From: Burkholderia territorii
GTDB lineage: Bacteria; Pseudomonadota; Gammaproteobacteria; Burkholderiales; Burkholderiaceae
NCBI RefSeq assembly: GCF_902833055.1
Contig: NZ_CADFEJ010000004.1
Coordinates: 62,001 to 126,000 of the forward strand
Reading direction: 5' to 3'
Length of the DNA stretch: 64,000 nucleotides
Of this stretch, positions 47,052 through 57,673 are shown one piece after another. The position numbers were made by a program, and so were the translations under genes. The notes beneath the pieces were generated by a model that was not told the DNA's origin, searched no databases, and saw only the letters and a program-made list of their open reading frames with translations. Within the stretch, counting starts at the first letter, position 1. Each line of letters opens with the position of its first letter.

Positions 47052-48431
47052 GTGACACAACAACAACGATCGTTCGACAACATCGTCGCGCGCGAACAAG
47101 GGTTGCGCCATGCGCTGACGTCGGGGCAGATGGCGATGATCGCGATCGGCGGCGCGATCGGCACGGGGCTCTTCCTCGGCAGCGGGTTCGCGATCGGGCT
47201 CGCGGGCCCGAGCGTGCTGGTTTCGTACGCGATCGGCGCGCTGATCGCGCTGCTGCTGATGGGCGCGCTCGCGGAAATGACCGTCGCGCATCCGACGGCC
47301 GGCTCCTTCGGCGCGTACGCCGAGCACTACGTCGGCCCGCTCGCGGGCTTTCTCGTGCGCTATGCGTACTGGTTCGCGGTGGTGTTCGCGATCGGCACCG
47401 AGATCAGCGCGATCGCCGTCTTCATGAAGTACTGGTTCCCGGCCGTGCCCGGCTGGTACTGGGTGATCGGATTCTCCGCGCTGCTGATCGCGGTGAACCT
47501 CGCGAGCGTCACGCTGTACGGGTCGGTCGAGTACGCGTTTTCGTTGCTGAAGATCGCGGCGATCGTCGTGTTCATCGTGCTCGGCGCGTATCTCGTGTGG
47601 TCGGCGCCGGCGGCGTCGGGCATCGGCTTTGCGAACTACACCGCGCACGACGGCTTCATGCCGAAGGGGCCGTGGGGCACCTGGGTCGCGGTGATCGTCG
47701 CGATCTTCAGCTACATGAGCATCGAGGCGGTCGCGATCGCGGCCGGCGAGGCGCGCGATCCGCAGCATGCGGTCACGCGCGCGTTCCGCTCGACGGTGTT
47801 CCGGCTGGTGCTGTTCTACCTGCTCACGCTGTCGCTGATGCTCGCGATCGTGCCCTGGAAGCAGGCCGGCACCGACGAAAGCCCGTTCGTGAAGGTGATG
47901 GCCGCGACGCACGTGCCGTATGCGGCCGGCGTGATCAACTTCGTGTTGCTGATCGCGGCGCTGTCGGCGATGAACAGCCAGCTCTACGTGACGACGCGGA
48001 TGATGTTCAGCCTGTCGCGCGCGCGGCTCGCGCCTGCGGTGTTCGGCCGGCTCGGCAACAACGGCGTGCCGCGTGCGGCGTTGTGGATCTCGACCAGCGG
48101 CGTCGCGGTCGCGGCCGTGCTCGTCGCGCTGTCGCCGGATACGGCGTTCACCGTGATGATGGCGATCGCGATGTTCGGCGCGCTGTTCACGTGGCTGATG
48201 ATCTTCGTCACGCACCTGCGTTTTCGCGCGCGATATCGCGGCCCGGCGCTTGCGTTCCGGATGTGGGGGCATCCGTTCGGCAGCCTGCTCGGTGCCGGCC
48301 TCGTCGGCGCGATCCTGCTGACGACGGCTTTTACGCGGGAATTCCGGATGACGATGGTGGTCGGCGTCGTATTCGTCGTGCTGCTGACGCTCGCATACGC
48401 GCTGCACTACCGGCACCAGCACGCGCGTTGA
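47052..48431 (+). CDS. Amino-acid permease (APC superfamily)
   Basis: Inner-membrane proton-coupled amino-acid importer of about 459 residues with 12 hydrophobic segments. The family signature is at the start: LTSGQMAMIAIGGAIGTGLF followed by LGSGFAIGLAGP; also present are EMTVAHPTAGSFGAYAEHYV and the TM6 SYMSIEAVAIAAGEARDPQH. It belongs to the AAT branch that includes GabP, AnsP, CycA and ProY; the substrate cannot be chosen. The best start is GTG 47052 (VTQQQRSFDN), with AGGGGAG about 11 bp upstream; an earlier TTG at 47025 is possible. Single gene after clpA. Confidence 0.88.
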   Translation: MTQQQRSFDNIVAREQGLRHALTSGQMAMIAIGGAIGTGLFLGSGFAIGLAGPSVLVSYAIGALIALLLMGALAEMTVAHPTAGSFGAYAEHYVGPLAGFLVRYAYWFAVVFAIGTEISAIAVFMKYWFPAVPGWYWVIGFSALLIAVNLASVTLYGSVEYAFSLLKIAAIVVFIVLGAYLVWSAPAASGIGFANYTAHDGFMPKGPWGTWVAVIVAIFSYMSIEAVAIAAGEARDPQHAVTRAFRSTVFRLVLFYLLTLSLMLAIVPWKQAGTDESPFVKVMAATHVPYAAGVINFVLLIAALSAMNSQLYVTTRMMFSLSRARLAPAVFGRLGNNGVPRAALWISTSGVAVAAVLVALSPDTAFTVMMAIAMFGALFTWLMIFVTHLRFRARYRGPALAFRMWGHPFGSLLGAGLVGAILLTTAFTREFRMTMVVGVVFVVLLTLAYALHYRHQHAR

Positions 48432-48571
48432 CGCGTGGCTTCGCTCGGCGCGGGCTGCGCGGCGCTGTCGCGCCGCTAAGGTTGCGTTAAGGCGGCGGGG
48501 ATTACATTCGAACCTGTCCGCGATCCGGGCTGGCGCATGCCGGCCCGTCGCCCTCCGTAAAAAGGGTTCGA

Positions 48572-49342
48572 ATGAACAAACTCCCCGAAATCACGCTCGC
48601 ATTCTGGATCATGAAGATCTGCGCGACGACGCTCGGCGAGACCGGCGGCGATTTGCTGTCGATGACGCTGAACGTCGGCTATGCACTGAGCTCGATCCTG
48701 CTGTTCGGTTTCTTTCTCGTGACGCTGGGCGCACAGCTCAAAACGACGCAGTATCGGCCGGCGATCTACTGGGCGGTGATCGTCGCGACGAGCACCGCCG
48801 GCACGACGATGTCCGATTTCATGGACCGCACGCTCGGCCTCGGCTACGCGGCCGGCTCGTCGATTCTCGTCGCGATCCTGCTGGCGATCTTCGCGGTGTG
48901 GCGTCTGAGCGGCGAATCGCTGTCGGTCGACCTGATCCGCACGCGCAAGGTCGAACTCCTGTACTGGATCGCGATCCTGTTCTCGAACACGCTGGGCACC
49001 GCGCTCGGCGATTTTCTCGCGGACAGCTCGGGTCTCGGCTTCGGCGGCGGCGCATTGCTGATCGGCGGGCTGCTCGCATTGATCGTTCTGGCCCACTATT
49101 TCACGCGCATTTCGGGCGTGCTGCTGTTTTGGGCCGCGTTCGTGCTCACGCGGCCGTTCGGAGCGACGGTCGGCGACCTGCTGACGAAACCCGTTGCCAA
49201 GGGCGGGCTCGCGCTCGGCACGGTCGGATCGTCGGCGGTGCTGCTCGGCGTGCTCGTCGCGATGGTCATCTACGCGAGCATCGCGCTGGCCCGGCGCCGC
49301 GGGCTCGAGCCCGCGCGGATCGCGCAGACGGCCGATCGTTGA
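48572..49342 (+). CDS. COG4705-family membrane protein
   Basis: A 256-residue integral membrane protein with about eight hydrophobic segments and an internal repeat: ICATTLGETGGDLLSMTL, TSTAGTTMSDFMDRTLGLGY, LFSNTLGTALGDFLADSSG and GATVGDLLTKPVAKGG each carry a T-x(2,3)-G-x(2)-D/GD element in a membrane context. Four repeats of a T..G..D motif suggest a pore or ion-binding site. The family is known as COG4705 and its function is not established. ATG 48572 follows AAAAAGGGTTCGA. Single gene. Confidence 0.8.
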   Translation: MNKLPEITLAFWIMKICATTLGETGGDLLSMTLNVGYALSSILLFGFFLVTLGAQLKTTQYRPAIYWAVIVATSTAGTTMSDFMDRTLGLGYAAGSSILVAILLAIFAVWRLSGESLSVDLIRTRKVELLYWIAILFSNTLGTALGDFLADSSGLGFGGGALLIGGLLALIVLAHYFTRISGVLLFWAAFVLTRPFGATVGDLLTKPVAKGGLALGTVGSSAVLLGVLVAMVIYASIALARRRGLEPARIAQTADR

Positions 49343-49394
49343 TCGGTCACGGAAAAGGAAAGGGGCCGTGAGGCCCCTGCTTGCATGGTGCCGC

Positions 49395-49841
49395 TCAGTG
49401 ACGGCCGGTGCTGCCGAAGCCACCCTCGCCGCGATCGCTTTGCGCGAAGTCGTCGACGATGTTGAATTGCGCCTGCACGACCGGCACGATCACGAGCTGC
49501 GCAAGCCGCTCGAACGGGTTCAGCACGAATTCGGTCTGGCCGCGGTTCCACGTCGAGATCATCAACTGGCCCTGGTAGTCCGAATCGATCAGGCCAACGA
49601 GGTTGCCGAGCACGATGCCGTGCTTGTGGCCGAGGCCCGAGCGCGGCAGGATCATTGCCGCGTAGCCGGGATCCGCGAGGTGGATCGCGAGGCCGGTCGG
49701 CACGAGCGTCGTTTCGCCCGGCTGCAGTGTGACGGGCGCGTCGAGACACGCGCGCAGGTCGAGGCCCGCGCTGCCGGTGGTCGCGTAGGCGGGCAGGTAG
49801 TCGCGCATGCGCGCGTCGAGAATCTTCAGATCGAGTTTCAT
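49395..49841 (-). CDS. dut: dUTPase (deoxyuridine triphosphatase)
   Basis: Trimeric dUTP pyrophosphatase, producing dUMP for thymidylate synthesis and keeping uracil out of DNA. The 148-residue protein has all five motifs: [40 protein letters not shown] with the catalytic Asp, IV QLVIVPV and V GGFGSTG at the C-terminus. It is the last gene of the ribF-ileS-lspA-coaBC-dut cluster, 55 bp after coaBC. Its coupling to coaBC is typical of proteobacteria. A small GC hairpin (49361-49378) follows but lacks a T-run. Confidence 0.97.
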   Translation of the reverse strand: MKLDLKILDARMRDYLPAYATTGSAGLDLRACLDAPVTLQPGETTLVPTGLAIHLADPGYAAMILPRSGLGHKHGIVLGNLVGLIDSDYQGQLMISTWNRGQTEFVLNPFERLAQLVIVPVVQAQFNIVDDFAQSDRGEGGFGSTGRH

Positions 49842-49896
49842 GCGGTCGTCGAATCGGTCGGAAAAGGCGCGGCGGCACGGGCCACCGCGCGGGTGA

Positions 49897-51108
49897 TCAG
49901 ATCAGGCGGTTGTCCGGCAGGCGCTTCGCGATTTCCGCGACGAGCACGTGCGCCAGTTCGTCCTTCGGTGCGCGCGGCAGGCGTGTGAGGCCGGCCGCCT
50001 CGAACAGCACGACTTCGTTGTCGTCGCGGCCGAACGTCAGCGGGCCGAGATTGCCGACCAGCAGCGGCACGTTCTTGCGCTTGCGCTTCTCGTCGCCATG
50101 CACGTCGAGATCGCCGCTTTCGGCCGCGAAGCCGACGCAGAACGGCGGATCGGGCAGTGCCGCGACAGACGCGAGGATGTCCGGGTTCTCGACGAAGGCG
50201 AGCGCCGGCATCTTGCGATCGGCCGTCTTCTTCATCTTGTGCTCGGCTGGCTGGGCGACGCGCCAGTCGGCAACCGCGGCCACCGCGATGAAGATGTCGG
50301 CGTCGGACACCGCGTGCATCACCGCGTCGTACATCTGCTGCGCGGTCTGGACGTCCTGGCGGTACACGCCCCACGGCGTGTCGAGCGCGACCGGCCCGGC
50401 GACGAGATGCACGTCGGCGCCGGCCTGCTGCGCGGCGCGCGCGAGCGCGAAGCCCATCTTGCCGCTCGAGCGGTTCGTGAGGCCGCGCACCGGATCGAGC
50501 GGCTCGAACGTCGGGCCGGCCGTGATCAGCACGCGACGGTGCGCGAGCACCTTCGGCGCGAAGTGCGCGACGATCGCTTCGTAAATCGCTTCGGGTTCGA
50601 GCATGCGGCCGTCGCCGACTTCGCCGCATGCCTGCGCGCCGGAATCGGGGCCGAGCACCGACACGCCGTCGGCGCGCAGTTGCGCGGCATTGCGCTGCGT
50701 GGCCGGGTTCTGCCACATCTGGCGGTTCATCGCGGGCACGACGAGCAGCGGACAGTCGCGCGCGACGCACAGCGTCGACAGCAAGTCGTCGGCGAACCCG
50801 TGCGCGAGCTTCGCGAGGAAGTCCGTCGACGCGGGCGCGATCACGATCGCGTCGGCTTCGCGCGACAGGTCGATGTGCGCCATGTTGTTGTCGATGCGCG
50901 CGTCCCACTGGCTCGTGTAGACGGGCCGGCCGGACAGCGCCTGCATCGTGACGGGCGTGATGAACTGCGTGGCGGCGTCGGTCATCGCGACCTGCACGGT
51001 CGCGCCTGCCTTCGTCAGCAGCCGGGTGAGCTCGGCGATCTTGTAGCAGGCGATGCCGCCCGTCAGGCCGAGAACGAGGTGTTTTCCTGCGAGTTCTGCG
51101 TGTGCCAA
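49897..51108 (-). CDS. coaBC: Bifunctional phosphopantothenoylcysteine decarboxylase/synthetase
   Basis: Two-domain coenzyme A enzyme, 403 residues: CoaC (flavin-dependent decarboxylase, about 1-190) with [40 protein letters not shown] (active-site His) and [17 protein letters not shown], including the catalytic Cys region at [13 protein letters not shown]; and CoaB (CTP-dependent ligase, about 190-400) with [34 protein letters not shown] and [20 protein letters not shown]. The start is TTG 51108, fixed by a GGAGG box 6 bp upstream; the longer GTG frame at 51162 has none. The lspA stop is 67 bp upstream. Confidence 0.95.
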   Translation of the reverse strand: MAHAELAGKHLVLGLTGGIACYKIAELTRLLTKAGATVQVAMTDAATQFITPVTMQALSGRPVYTSQWDARIDNNMAHIDLSREADAIVIAPASTDFLAKLAHGFADDLLSTLCVARDCPLLVVPAMNRQMWQNPATQRNAAQLRADGVSVLGPDSGAQACGEVGDGRMLEPEAIYEAIVAHFAPKVLAHRRVLITAGPTFEPLDPVRGLTNRSSGKMGFALARAAQQAGADVHLVAGPVALDTPWGVYRQDVQTAQQMYDAVMHAVSDADIFIAVAAVADWRVAQPAEHKMKKTADRKMPALAFVENPDILASVAALPDPPFCVGFAAESGDLDVHGDEKRKRKNVPLLVGNLGPLTFGRDDNEVVLFEAAGLTRLPRAPKDELAHVLVAEIAKRLPDNRLI

Positions 51109-51175
51109 CTCAGGCCTCCAAGGGTCAAACGGAACGGCCGGCGCGAAGCCGGCCGTCGACACCGAGTATGCGCGC

Positions 51176-51682
51176 TCAGCGCGAGCCGCGCACGCGACGC
51201 AGTTCGTCGTAGATCAGCAGCACCGCACCGATCGTGATCGCGGAATCGGCGAGGTTGAACGCCGGGAAGTGCCAGGCGCCGAGGTGGAAATCGAGAAAGT
51301 CGATCACGTGGCCGTAGATCAGCCGGTCGATCACGTTGCCGAGCGCGCCGCCGAGGATCAGCGCGAGCGACAGGCTGAACAGCCGTTGATGGCCGTGGCG
51401 GCGCAGCAGGAAGCAGATCACGAGCGTCGCGCCGACGCCGAGCGCGGTGAACGCCCAGCGCTGCCAGCCGCTCGCGGTCGACAGGAAGCCGAACGCGGCG
51501 CCGCGGTTGTACACCAGCACGAGGTTGAAGAACGACGTCAGCGCATGCTGCGCGCCGTACGCGAACGTTTTCAGGATCGCGATCTTCGACAGCTGGTCGA
51601 ACAGGATCACGATCAGCGAAATGCCGAGCCAGGGCGCGAGCGCGCCGCTGGCCGGTTTCGACACAGTCTTCGCCATATTCAA
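51176..51682 (-). CDS. lspA: Lipoprotein signal peptidase LspA
   Basis: Inner-membrane aspartyl protease (signal peptidase II) that cleaves prolipoprotein signal peptides after lipidation. The 168-residue protein has four hydrophobic segments and the conserved boxes [50 protein letters not shown] (first catalytic Asp) and [18 protein letters not shown] (second catalytic Asp). Its start overlaps the ileS stop (ATGA), indicating translational coupling; ATG 51676 is an alternative start. It serves the many lipoproteins of the cell, including the island's Tli4-like and patatin proteins. Confidence 0.97.
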   Translation of the reverse strand: MNMAKTVSKPASGALAPWLGISLIVILFDQLSKIAILKTFAYGAQHALTSFFNLVLVYNRGAAFGFLSTASGWQRWAFTALGVGATLVICFLLRRHGHQRLFSLSLALILGGALGNVIDRLIYGHVIDFLDFHLGAWHFPAFNLADSAITIGAVLLIYDELRRVRGSR

Positions 51683-54516
51683 GCAGCGCTCCGGTTTTCG
51701 CCGTTTTCAAACAGGTTCGAGAAGCAGCGGCCGCACAGCGTCGGATGATCGGCGTGCGCGCCGACGTCCTCGCGATAGTGCCAGCAGCGTTCGCACTTCT
51801 GGTACTTCGACGCCGCGACGTCGACGCTTTCCTGCGCTTCGTCGTCGACCTTCACGACCGTTGCCGCCGACGTGATCAGCACGAACTTCAGGTCGTCGCC
51901 GAGGCTCGCGAGTGCGTCGTAGCGCGCGCCGCTCGCATGCACGGCCACTTCGGCCTGCAGCGACGAACCGATGCGGTTCGCGGTGCGTGCCTCCTCGAGC
52001 GCTTTCGTCACGTTGCCGCGCACTTCGCGCAGCAGCGCCCACTTGTCGATCAGCGCGGCCGCGCCGGCGACTTCCGGATACGTGTAGTAGGTTTCCGTGA
52101 ACACGGTGTCGCTGGCCGGCTGGAACACCTTCCACGCTTCTTCCGCGGTGAACGACAGGAACGGCGCGAGCACGCGCAGCAGCCCTTGCGTCAGGTGGTA
52201 CAGCGCCGTCTGCGCGGAGCGGCGTGCGCGCGAGTCGGGCGCGCTCGTGTACAGGCGGTCCTTCAGCACGTCGAGGTAGAAGCCGCCGAGATCTTCCGAG
52301 CAGTACGTCTGCAGCTTCGCGACGACCGGATGGAACTCGTACTTCTCGTAGTGGCCCAGCAGTTCCGCCTGCAGTTGCGTGGAAAACGCGACCGCGTAAC
52401 GGTCGATCTCGAGCCATTCGTCGACCGGCACCGCGTGCTGCGAGAAGTCGAAGTCCGACAGGTTCGCGAGCAGGAAGCGCAGCGTGTTGCGGATGCGGCG
52501 ATAGCCTTCCGTCACGCGCTTCAGGATTTCCTCGGAGATCGCCAGTTCGCCCGAATAGTCGGTCGACGCGATCCACAGGCGGATGATTTCCGCGCCGAGA
52601 CGGTTCGCGACTTCATGCGGGTCGATGCCGTTGCCGAGCGACTTGCTCATCTTGCGGCCTTCGCCATCGACCGTGAAGCCGTGCGTGAGCAGGCCCTTGT
52701 ACGGCGCGCGGCCGTCGATCATCGACGCGGTCAGCAGCGACGAGTGGAACCAGCCGCGGTGCTGGTCCGAGCCTTCGAGGTACAGGTCGGCCGGGAACTG
52801 CAGCTGATCCTTGTGCGAGCCGCGCAGCACGTGCCAGTGCGTCGTGCCCGAGTCGAACCACACGTCGAGCGTGTCGCGGTTCTTTTCGTACAGGTTCGCG
52901 TCGTCGCCGATCAGCTCGCGCGGGTCGAGCGTCTGCCACGCCTCGATGCCCGACTGCTCGACGCGTTTCGCGACTTCCTCGAGCAGCTCGAGCGTGCGCG
53001 GGTGCAGCTCGCCGGTTTCCTTGTGCACGAAGAACGCCATCGGCACGCCCCACTGGCGCTGGCGCGACAGCGTCCAGTCCGGGCGGTTCGCGATCATGCT
53101 GAACAGGCGCTGCTTGCCCCACGACGGGTAGAACGCGGTCGCCTCGATGCCTTCGAGCGCGGTTTCGCGCAGCGTCTTGCCGCCTTCGCGCGGCGTCACG
53201 TCCATGCCGGCGAACCACTGCGACGTCGCGCGGTAGATGATCGGCGTCTTGTGGCGCCAGCAGTGCATGTAGCTGTGCTTGTAGTGCTCGCTGCGCAGCA
53301 GCGAGCCGGCCTCGCGCAGCGCGTCGACGACCTTCGGGTTCGCGTCCCAGATCGACAGGCCGCCGAACAGCGGCAGCGATTCGATGTAGCGGCCGTCGCC
53401 CATCACCGGGTTGATGATGTCCGAGTCGGTCATCCCGTGCGCCTTGCACGACTGGAAGTCCTCGATGCCGTAGGCGGGCGACGAGTGCACGACGCCGGTA
53501 CCGGTGTCGGTCGTCACGTAGTCGCCGAGGTAGACGGGCGCGGTGCGCTTGTAGCCGGGGTGGGCCGACGCGAGCGGGTGGTGGAAGCGCAGGTTCGCGA
53601 GCTTCACGCCCGGCGTGGTCGCGATGACGCGGCCCGTCAGCTTGAAGTCGGTCATGCAGGCTTCGACGCGTTCTTCCGCGATGATCAGCAGCCCGCGCTC
53701 GGTGTCGACCAGCGCGTAGACGATTTCCGGATGGAGGTTCAGCGCCTGGTTGGCGGGGATCGTCCACGGCGTGGTGGTCCAGATCACGATGCCGCCGTCG
53801 GCGCGCGGCAGCGCCGGCAGGCCGAACGCCTGCGCGGTCTTTTCCGGTTCCGCGAACGCGAACATCACGTCGATCGTCGGGTCGGTACGGTCCTTGTACT
53901 CGACTTCCGCCTCGGCGAGCGCCGAGCCGCAGTCGAAGCACCAGTTCACCGGCTTCAGCCCGCGATACACGTAGCCCTTCTCGATGATCTTGCCGAGCGC
54001 GCGGATCTCTTCCGCCTCGTTCACGAAGTTCATCGTCTTGTACGGGTTCGCCCAGTCGCCGAGCACGCCGAGGCGCTTGAAGCCGACCTTCTGCTTCTCG
54101 ATCTGCTCGGTCGCGTATGCGCGCGCCTTGCTCATCACTTCGGCCGCCGGCAGCGACTTGCCGAACTGCTTCTCGATCTGGATCTCGATCGGCATCCCGT
54201 GGCAATCCCAGCCCGGCACGTACGGCGCGTCGAAGCCGGCCATGTTGCGCGACTTGACGACGATGTCCTTCAGGATCTTGTTGACCGCGTGACCGAGGTG
54301 GATGTCGCCGTTCGCATACGGGGGGCCGTCGTGCAGGATGAACTTCGGCCGGCCCTTGCTGGCTGCGCGGACCTTCTCGTAGATGCCGCGCTCTTCCCAT
54401 TCCTTGACCCACTGCGGCTCGCGCTTGGGCAGGTCGCCGCGCATCGGGAACGGCGTGTCGAGCAGGTTGACCGGATACTTGGCCTGCGGTTTCGAATCGG
54501 CTTTCTTGTTGCTCAT
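51679..54516 (-). CDS. ileS: Isoleucyl-tRNA synthetase
   Basis: Class I aminoacyl-tRNA synthetase of 945 residues charging tRNA-Ile, with editing of valine. Visible: the HIGH-type motif [20 protein letters not shown] (near 58-77), the CP1 editing domain (about 200-400, [17 protein letters not shown] and [10 protein letters not shown]), the KMSKS motif [18 protein letters not shown] (near 610), and a C-terminal zinc site C-x2-C...C-x2-C ([27 protein letters not shown]). It is the bacterial type sensitive to mupirocin. It overlaps lspA and lies 102 bp after ribF on the same strand. Confidence 0.98.
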   Translation of the reverse strand: MSNKKADSKPQAKYPVNLLDTPFPMRGDLPKREPQWVKEWEERGIYEKVRAASKGRPKFILHDGPPYANGDIHLGHAVNKILKDIVVKSRNMAGFDAPYVPGWDCHGMPIEIQIEKQFGKSLPAAEVMSKARAYATEQIEKQKVGFKRLGVLGDWANPYKTMNFVNEAEEIRALGKIIEKGYVYRGLKPVNWCFDCGSALAEAEVEYKDRTDPTIDVMFAFAEPEKTAQAFGLPALPRADGGIVIWTTTPWTIPANQALNLHPEIVYALVDTERGLLIIAEERVEACMTDFKLTGRVIATTPGVKLANLRFHHPLASAHPGYKRTAPVYLGDYVTTDTGTGVVHSSPAYGIEDFQSCKAHGMTDSDIINPVMGDGRYIESLPLFGGLSIWDANPKVVDALREAGSLLRSEHYKHSYMHCWRHKTPIIYRATSQWFAGMDVTPREGGKTLRETALEGIEATAFYPSWGKQRLFSMIANRPDWTLSRQRQWGVPMAFFVHKETGELHPRTLELLEEVAKRVEQSGIEAWQTLDPRELIGDDANLYEKNRDTLDVWFDSGTTHWHVLRGSHKDQLQFPADLYLEGSDQHRGWFHSSLLTASMIDGRAPYKGLLTHGFTVDGEGRKMSKSLGNGIDPHEVANRLGAEIIRLWIASTDYSGELAISEEILKRVTEGYRRIRNTLRFLLANLSDFDFSQHAVPVDEWLEIDRYAVAFSTQLQAELLGHYEKYEFHPVVAKLQTYCSEDLGGFYLDVLKDRLYTSAPDSRARRSAQTALYHLTQGLLRVLAPFLSFTAEEAWKVFQPASDTVFTETYYTYPEVAGAAALIDKWALLREVRGNVTKALEEARTANRIGSSLQAEVAVHASGARYDALASLGDDLKFVLITSAATVVKVDDEAQESVDVAASKYQKCERCWHYREDVGAHADHPTLCGRCFSNLFENGENRSAA

Positions 54517-54618
54517 GATGGGATCGCTATCTAAATCGGGGGACGCTCGTGCGTCGTGAATCGGGGATGCGCGCGTGTGGGCGGCGCGACGGGGCGGCGC
54601 GCGGCGCCGCCGGCCGGA

Positions 54619-55611
54619 TCAGCTAATTCGGTCGGTCGCCGACGTCGAGAAGCCGGTCGCGCGGCTGCCCGGCGCGCGCTCGCGCTCGATGAAGTACGCG
54701 CGCGCGTTCGCGACGTCCAGCGCGATCGCGCGCGACAGCGCCTCGAGATCGTCGAACTTCGCCTCGTCGCGCAGCTTCTTCAGGAATTCGACGCGGATGA
54801 GCTTGCCGTACGCGTTGCCGTGCCAGTCGAGCAGATGGACTTCGAGCAGCACGCGGCCGGAATCGTCGACGGTCGGGCGCAGCCCGAGGCTCGCGACGCC
54901 CGGCAGCGGGGCAGGGCCGAGGCCGTGCACCTGCACGACGAAGATGCCCTTGAGCGCCGGCCGCTTGTGCGCGATCGGCAGGTTCAGGGTCGGGAAGCCG
55001 AGGTCGCGGCCGAGCTTGAGCCCGTGTGCGACGTGGCCGCTGATCGCGTAGCCGTGGCCGAGCGCCTGCGCGGCCGCGTCGAGATCGCCCGCGGTGAGCG
55101 CGGCGCGCACGCCGGAGCTGGAGATGCGCGTGCCGTCGCTGCCGGCGACCGTGCCCATCTGCTCGACCTCGAAGCCGTATTGCTCGCCGGCCGCCTTCAG
55201 CGTGTCGAAGGTGCCCGCGCGCTTCGCGCCGTAGCAGAAATCGTCGCCGACCATCATCCAGCGCGTGTGCAGCCCGCCGACCAGCGTGCGTTCGACGAAC
55301 GCCTGCGGCGACTGGCTCGCGAACGTGTGGTTGAAGTGCTCGACGACGACGCGGTCGACCCCGTGTTCGCGCAGCGCCTCCAGCTTGTCGCGCAGCATCG
55401 CGATGCGCGGCGGCGCGCCGGCCGGGTTGAAGAATTCACGCGGATGCGGCTCGAAGGTCATCACGCACACGGGCAGGCCGCGCGCGTCCGCTGCCGCGCG
55501 CACGCGCGCGAGCAGGGCCTGGTGGCCGCGATGGACACCGTCGAAGTTGCCGATCGTCAGCGCGCACGGCGCGCGGCTCTCGGCGTTGGGCAGGCCGCGG
55601 AAGACTTTCAC
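54619..55611 (-). CDS. ribF: Bifunctional riboflavin kinase/FAD synthetase
   Basis: Makes FMN and FAD from riboflavin. The 330-residue protein has an N-terminal FMN adenylyltransferase domain (about 1-190: LTIGNFDGVHRGHQALLARV, VMTFEPHPREFF, VGDDFCYGAKRAGTFDTL, TRISSSGVRAAL) and a C-terminal riboflavin kinase domain (about 195-320: GYAISGHVAHGLKLGRDLGF, PTLNLPIAHKRPALKGIFVV, ASLGLRPTV, EVHLLDWHGNAYG). The start is GTG 55611; the longer frame upstream overlaps purN's control region and has no family similarity. Its position before ileS-lspA is the common proteobacterial arrangement. Divergent from purN. Confidence 0.96.
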   Translation of the reverse strand: MKVFRGLPNAESRAPCALTIGNFDGVHRGHQALLARVRAAADARGLPVCVMTFEPHPREFFNPAGAPPRIAMLRDKLEALREHGVDRVVVEHFNHTFASQSPQAFVERTLVGGLHTRWMMVGDDFCYGAKRAGTFDTLKAAGEQYGFEVEQMGTVAGSDGTRISSSGVRAALTAGDLDAAAQALGHGYAISGHVAHGLKLGRDLGFPTLNLPIAHKRPALKGIFVVQVHGLGPAPLPGVASLGLRPTVDDSGRVLLEVHLLDWHGNAYGKLIRVEFLKKLRDEAKFDDLEALSRAIALDVANARAYFIERERAPGSRATGFSTSATDRIS

Positions 55612-55733
55612 GATAGCGGATGCAGCGTCGGGGAATGGGCGGTGGGATGCCGCAAAGCAGAAGATTATAAACGTTCGGGCGGCCCGGCGGCCGAGAAGGC
55701 GGGAAACGCGGGGGCGAATGGTAAAATTCGCGG

Positions 55734-56396
55734 ATGAAAAAACTCGTGATCCTGATTTCCGGTCGCGGCAGCAACATGGAGGCCATCGTCCGCGCGTGCG
55801 CGCAGGAACGCTGGCCGGCCGAGGTCGCCGCCGTGATCGCCAACCGGCCCGACGCGGCCGGCCTGGCCTTTGCCGCATCGCACGGGGTGGCGACCGCGGT
55901 GGTCGACCATCGGTCGTTCGACAGCCGCGACAGCTTCGACGCGGCGCTCGCCGCCGAGATCGACCGCTTCGCGCCCGATCTCGTCGTGCTCGCCGGCTTC
56001 ATGCGCATCCTCACGCCCGAATTCGTCAGACGATACGAGGGCCGGCTGCTGAACATCCACCCGTCGCTGCTGCCGAGCTTCAAGGGCATCCACACGCACC
56101 AGCAGGCGCTGGATGCCGGCGTCGCGCTGCATGGCGCGAGCGTGCATTTCGTGATTCCCGAACTCGACAGCGGTGCGATCGTCGCGCAGGGCGCCGTGCC
56201 CGTGCGTGCCGGCGATGACGCGGCCGCGCTTGCGCAGCGCGTGCTGACGGTCGAGCACGTGCTGTATCCGCGTGCGGTGCGGTGGTTCGTCGAGGGGCGC
56301 CTGCGCCTCGAGAACGGCCGGGCAGTGGTGGCGCCGGAAGAGGCGCGCTGGATTTTCGCGGATCAACCGCATACCGAAACGAGCGAGGGCGTATGA
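55734..56396 (+). CDS. purN: Phosphoribosylglycinamide formyltransferase PurN
   Basis: Third step of purine synthesis, transferring formyl from 10-formyl-THF to GAR. The 220-residue protein begins KKLVILISGRGSNMEAIVRA (GAR phosphate-binding loop), and has the catalytic triad in LAGFMRILTPEFVRRYEGRL followed by LNIHPSLLPSFKGIHTHQQA (Asn/His) and GASVHFVIPELDSGAIVAQG (Asp). The final ~20 residues (WIFADQPHTETSEGV) are a longer tail than E. coli's. Its stop overlaps the start of the RsmB-family gene (ATGA). Confidence 0.97.
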   Translation: MKKLVILISGRGSNMEAIVRACAQERWPAEVAAVIANRPDAAGLAFAASHGVATAVVDHRSFDSRDSFDAALAAEIDRFAPDLVVLAGFMRILTPEFVRRYEGRLLNIHPSLLPSFKGIHTHQQALDAGVALHGASVHFVIPELDSGAIVAQGAVPVRAGDDAAALAQRVLTVEHVLYPRAVRWFVEGRLRLENGRAVVAPEEARWIFADQPHTETSEGV

Positions 56397-57655
56397 AGCT
56401 GCACGGATTCCTGATTGGCCAGACCGAGACCTTGCTCGCCGAGGTGCTGAAGTTCGCGGGCCCCGCCGACGCGACGACGAGCCGGTTCTTCCGCGCGCAT
56501 CCGAAGCTCGGCCATGCCGAGCGCGGCGTGATCGCCGAGGCGGTGTTCGCGGTGCTGCGCCGGAAGATGGAGTTTTCGCACCTTGCCGAAAGCGGCACGG
56601 GCAGCCCCGCACGGCGCCTGACGCTGCTCGGCCTGATGCAGACGCTCGGCCGCAATGCGCTGAAGCCGTTCGTGTCCGACACCGAGGCCGCGTGGCTCGA
56701 GCACGTGTCGAAGATCGATCCGGCGAGCCTGCCGGTGCGCGTGCGCACGAACCTGCCTGACTGGATCTACCAGGCGCTGTCGGCCCGTTTCGACGCCGAG
56801 GAGCTCGCGCAGCTCGCCGCGGCGCTGAACTATCCGGCGCCGCTCGACCTGCGCGCCAACGTGCAGAAGGCGACGCGCGAGCAGGTGATCGATGCGCTGC
56901 GCGCGAACGGCATCGATGCGGGCGAGACGCCGTTCGCGCCGCACGGCGTGCGCGTGGTCGGCAAGCCGGCGCTCACGCGCCTGAAGTTGTTCGAGGAAGG
57001 CCAGATCGAGGTGCAGGACGAAGGCAGCCAGCTGCTGTGCTCGCTGGTCGCGCCGCGTCGCGGCGAGATGGTCGTCGATTTCTGCGCGGGGGCCGGCGGC
57101 AAGACGCTCGCGCTCGGCGCGATGATGCGCTCGACCGGGCGCCTGTATGCGTTCGACGTGTCGGAAAAGCGTCTCGCGAAGCTGAAGCCGCGCCTCGCGC
57201 GCAGCGGGCTGTCGAACGTGAATCCGGTGCTGATCGACAGCGAGCACGACGCGAAGATCAAGCGGCTCGCCGGCAAGATCGACCGCGTGCTGGTCGACGC
57301 GCCGTGCAGCGGGCTCGGCACGCTGCGCCGCAACCCCGATCTCAAGTGGCGCCAGACGCGCACGTCGATCGAGGAGCTCACGCCGAAGCAGGCGTCGATC
57401 CTTGCGAGCGCCGCGCGTCTCGTGAAGAAGGGCGGCCGGCTCGTCTACGCGACCTGCAGCGTGCTCGACGCGGAGAACGAAGCGATCGTCGAGCAGTTCC
57501 TGGCCGACCATCCGGACTTCGCGCTGGTGCCGGCGCAGAAGGTGCTGGCCGACCAGCGCATCGCGCTCGAGACCGGCGACTACCTGTCGCTGTGGCCGCA
57601 CCGCCATGCGACCGACGGCTTCTTCGCCGCGGTCCTCGAACGGCGCGCGCAGTAA
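56393..57655 (+). CDS. RsmB/NOP-family rRNA (cytosine-C5) methyltransferase
   Basis: A 420-residue SAM-dependent m5C methyltransferase. A NusB-like N-terminal region (about 1-150) precedes the catalytic domain: QDEGSQLLCSLVAPRRGEMV, VDFCAGAGGKTLALGAMM (motif I), RLYAFDVSEKRLAKLKPRL, VLVDAPCSGLGTLRRNPDLK (motif IV Cys near 307), and GGRLVYATCSVLDAENE (motif VI Cys, the nucleophile, near 354). Domain order resembles RsmB, but a second RsmB homologue elsewhere in Burkholderia is usual, so the exact target (C967 of 16S rRNA or another site) is not certain. It overlaps the purN stop codon. Confidence 0.9.
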   Translation: MKLHGFLIGQTETLLAEVLKFAGPADATTSRFFRAHPKLGHAERGVIAEAVFAVLRRKMEFSHLAESGTGSPARRLTLLGLMQTLGRNALKPFVSDTEAAWLEHVSKIDPASLPVRVRTNLPDWIYQALSARFDAEELAQLAAALNYPAPLDLRANVQKATREQVIDALRANGIDAGETPFAPHGVRVVGKPALTRLKLFEEGQIEVQDEGSQLLCSLVAPRRGEMVVDFCAGAGGKTLALGAMMRSTGRLYAFDVSEKRLAKLKPRLARSGLSNVNPVLIDSEHDAKIKRLAGKIDRVLVDAPCSGLGTLRRNPDLKWRQTRTSIEELTPKQASILASAARLVKKGGRLVYATCSVLDAENEAIVEQFLADHPDFALVPAQKVLADQRIALETGDYLSLWPHRHATDGFFAAVLERRAQ

Positions 57656-57673
57656 CGGCAGCCGGGACCAACG

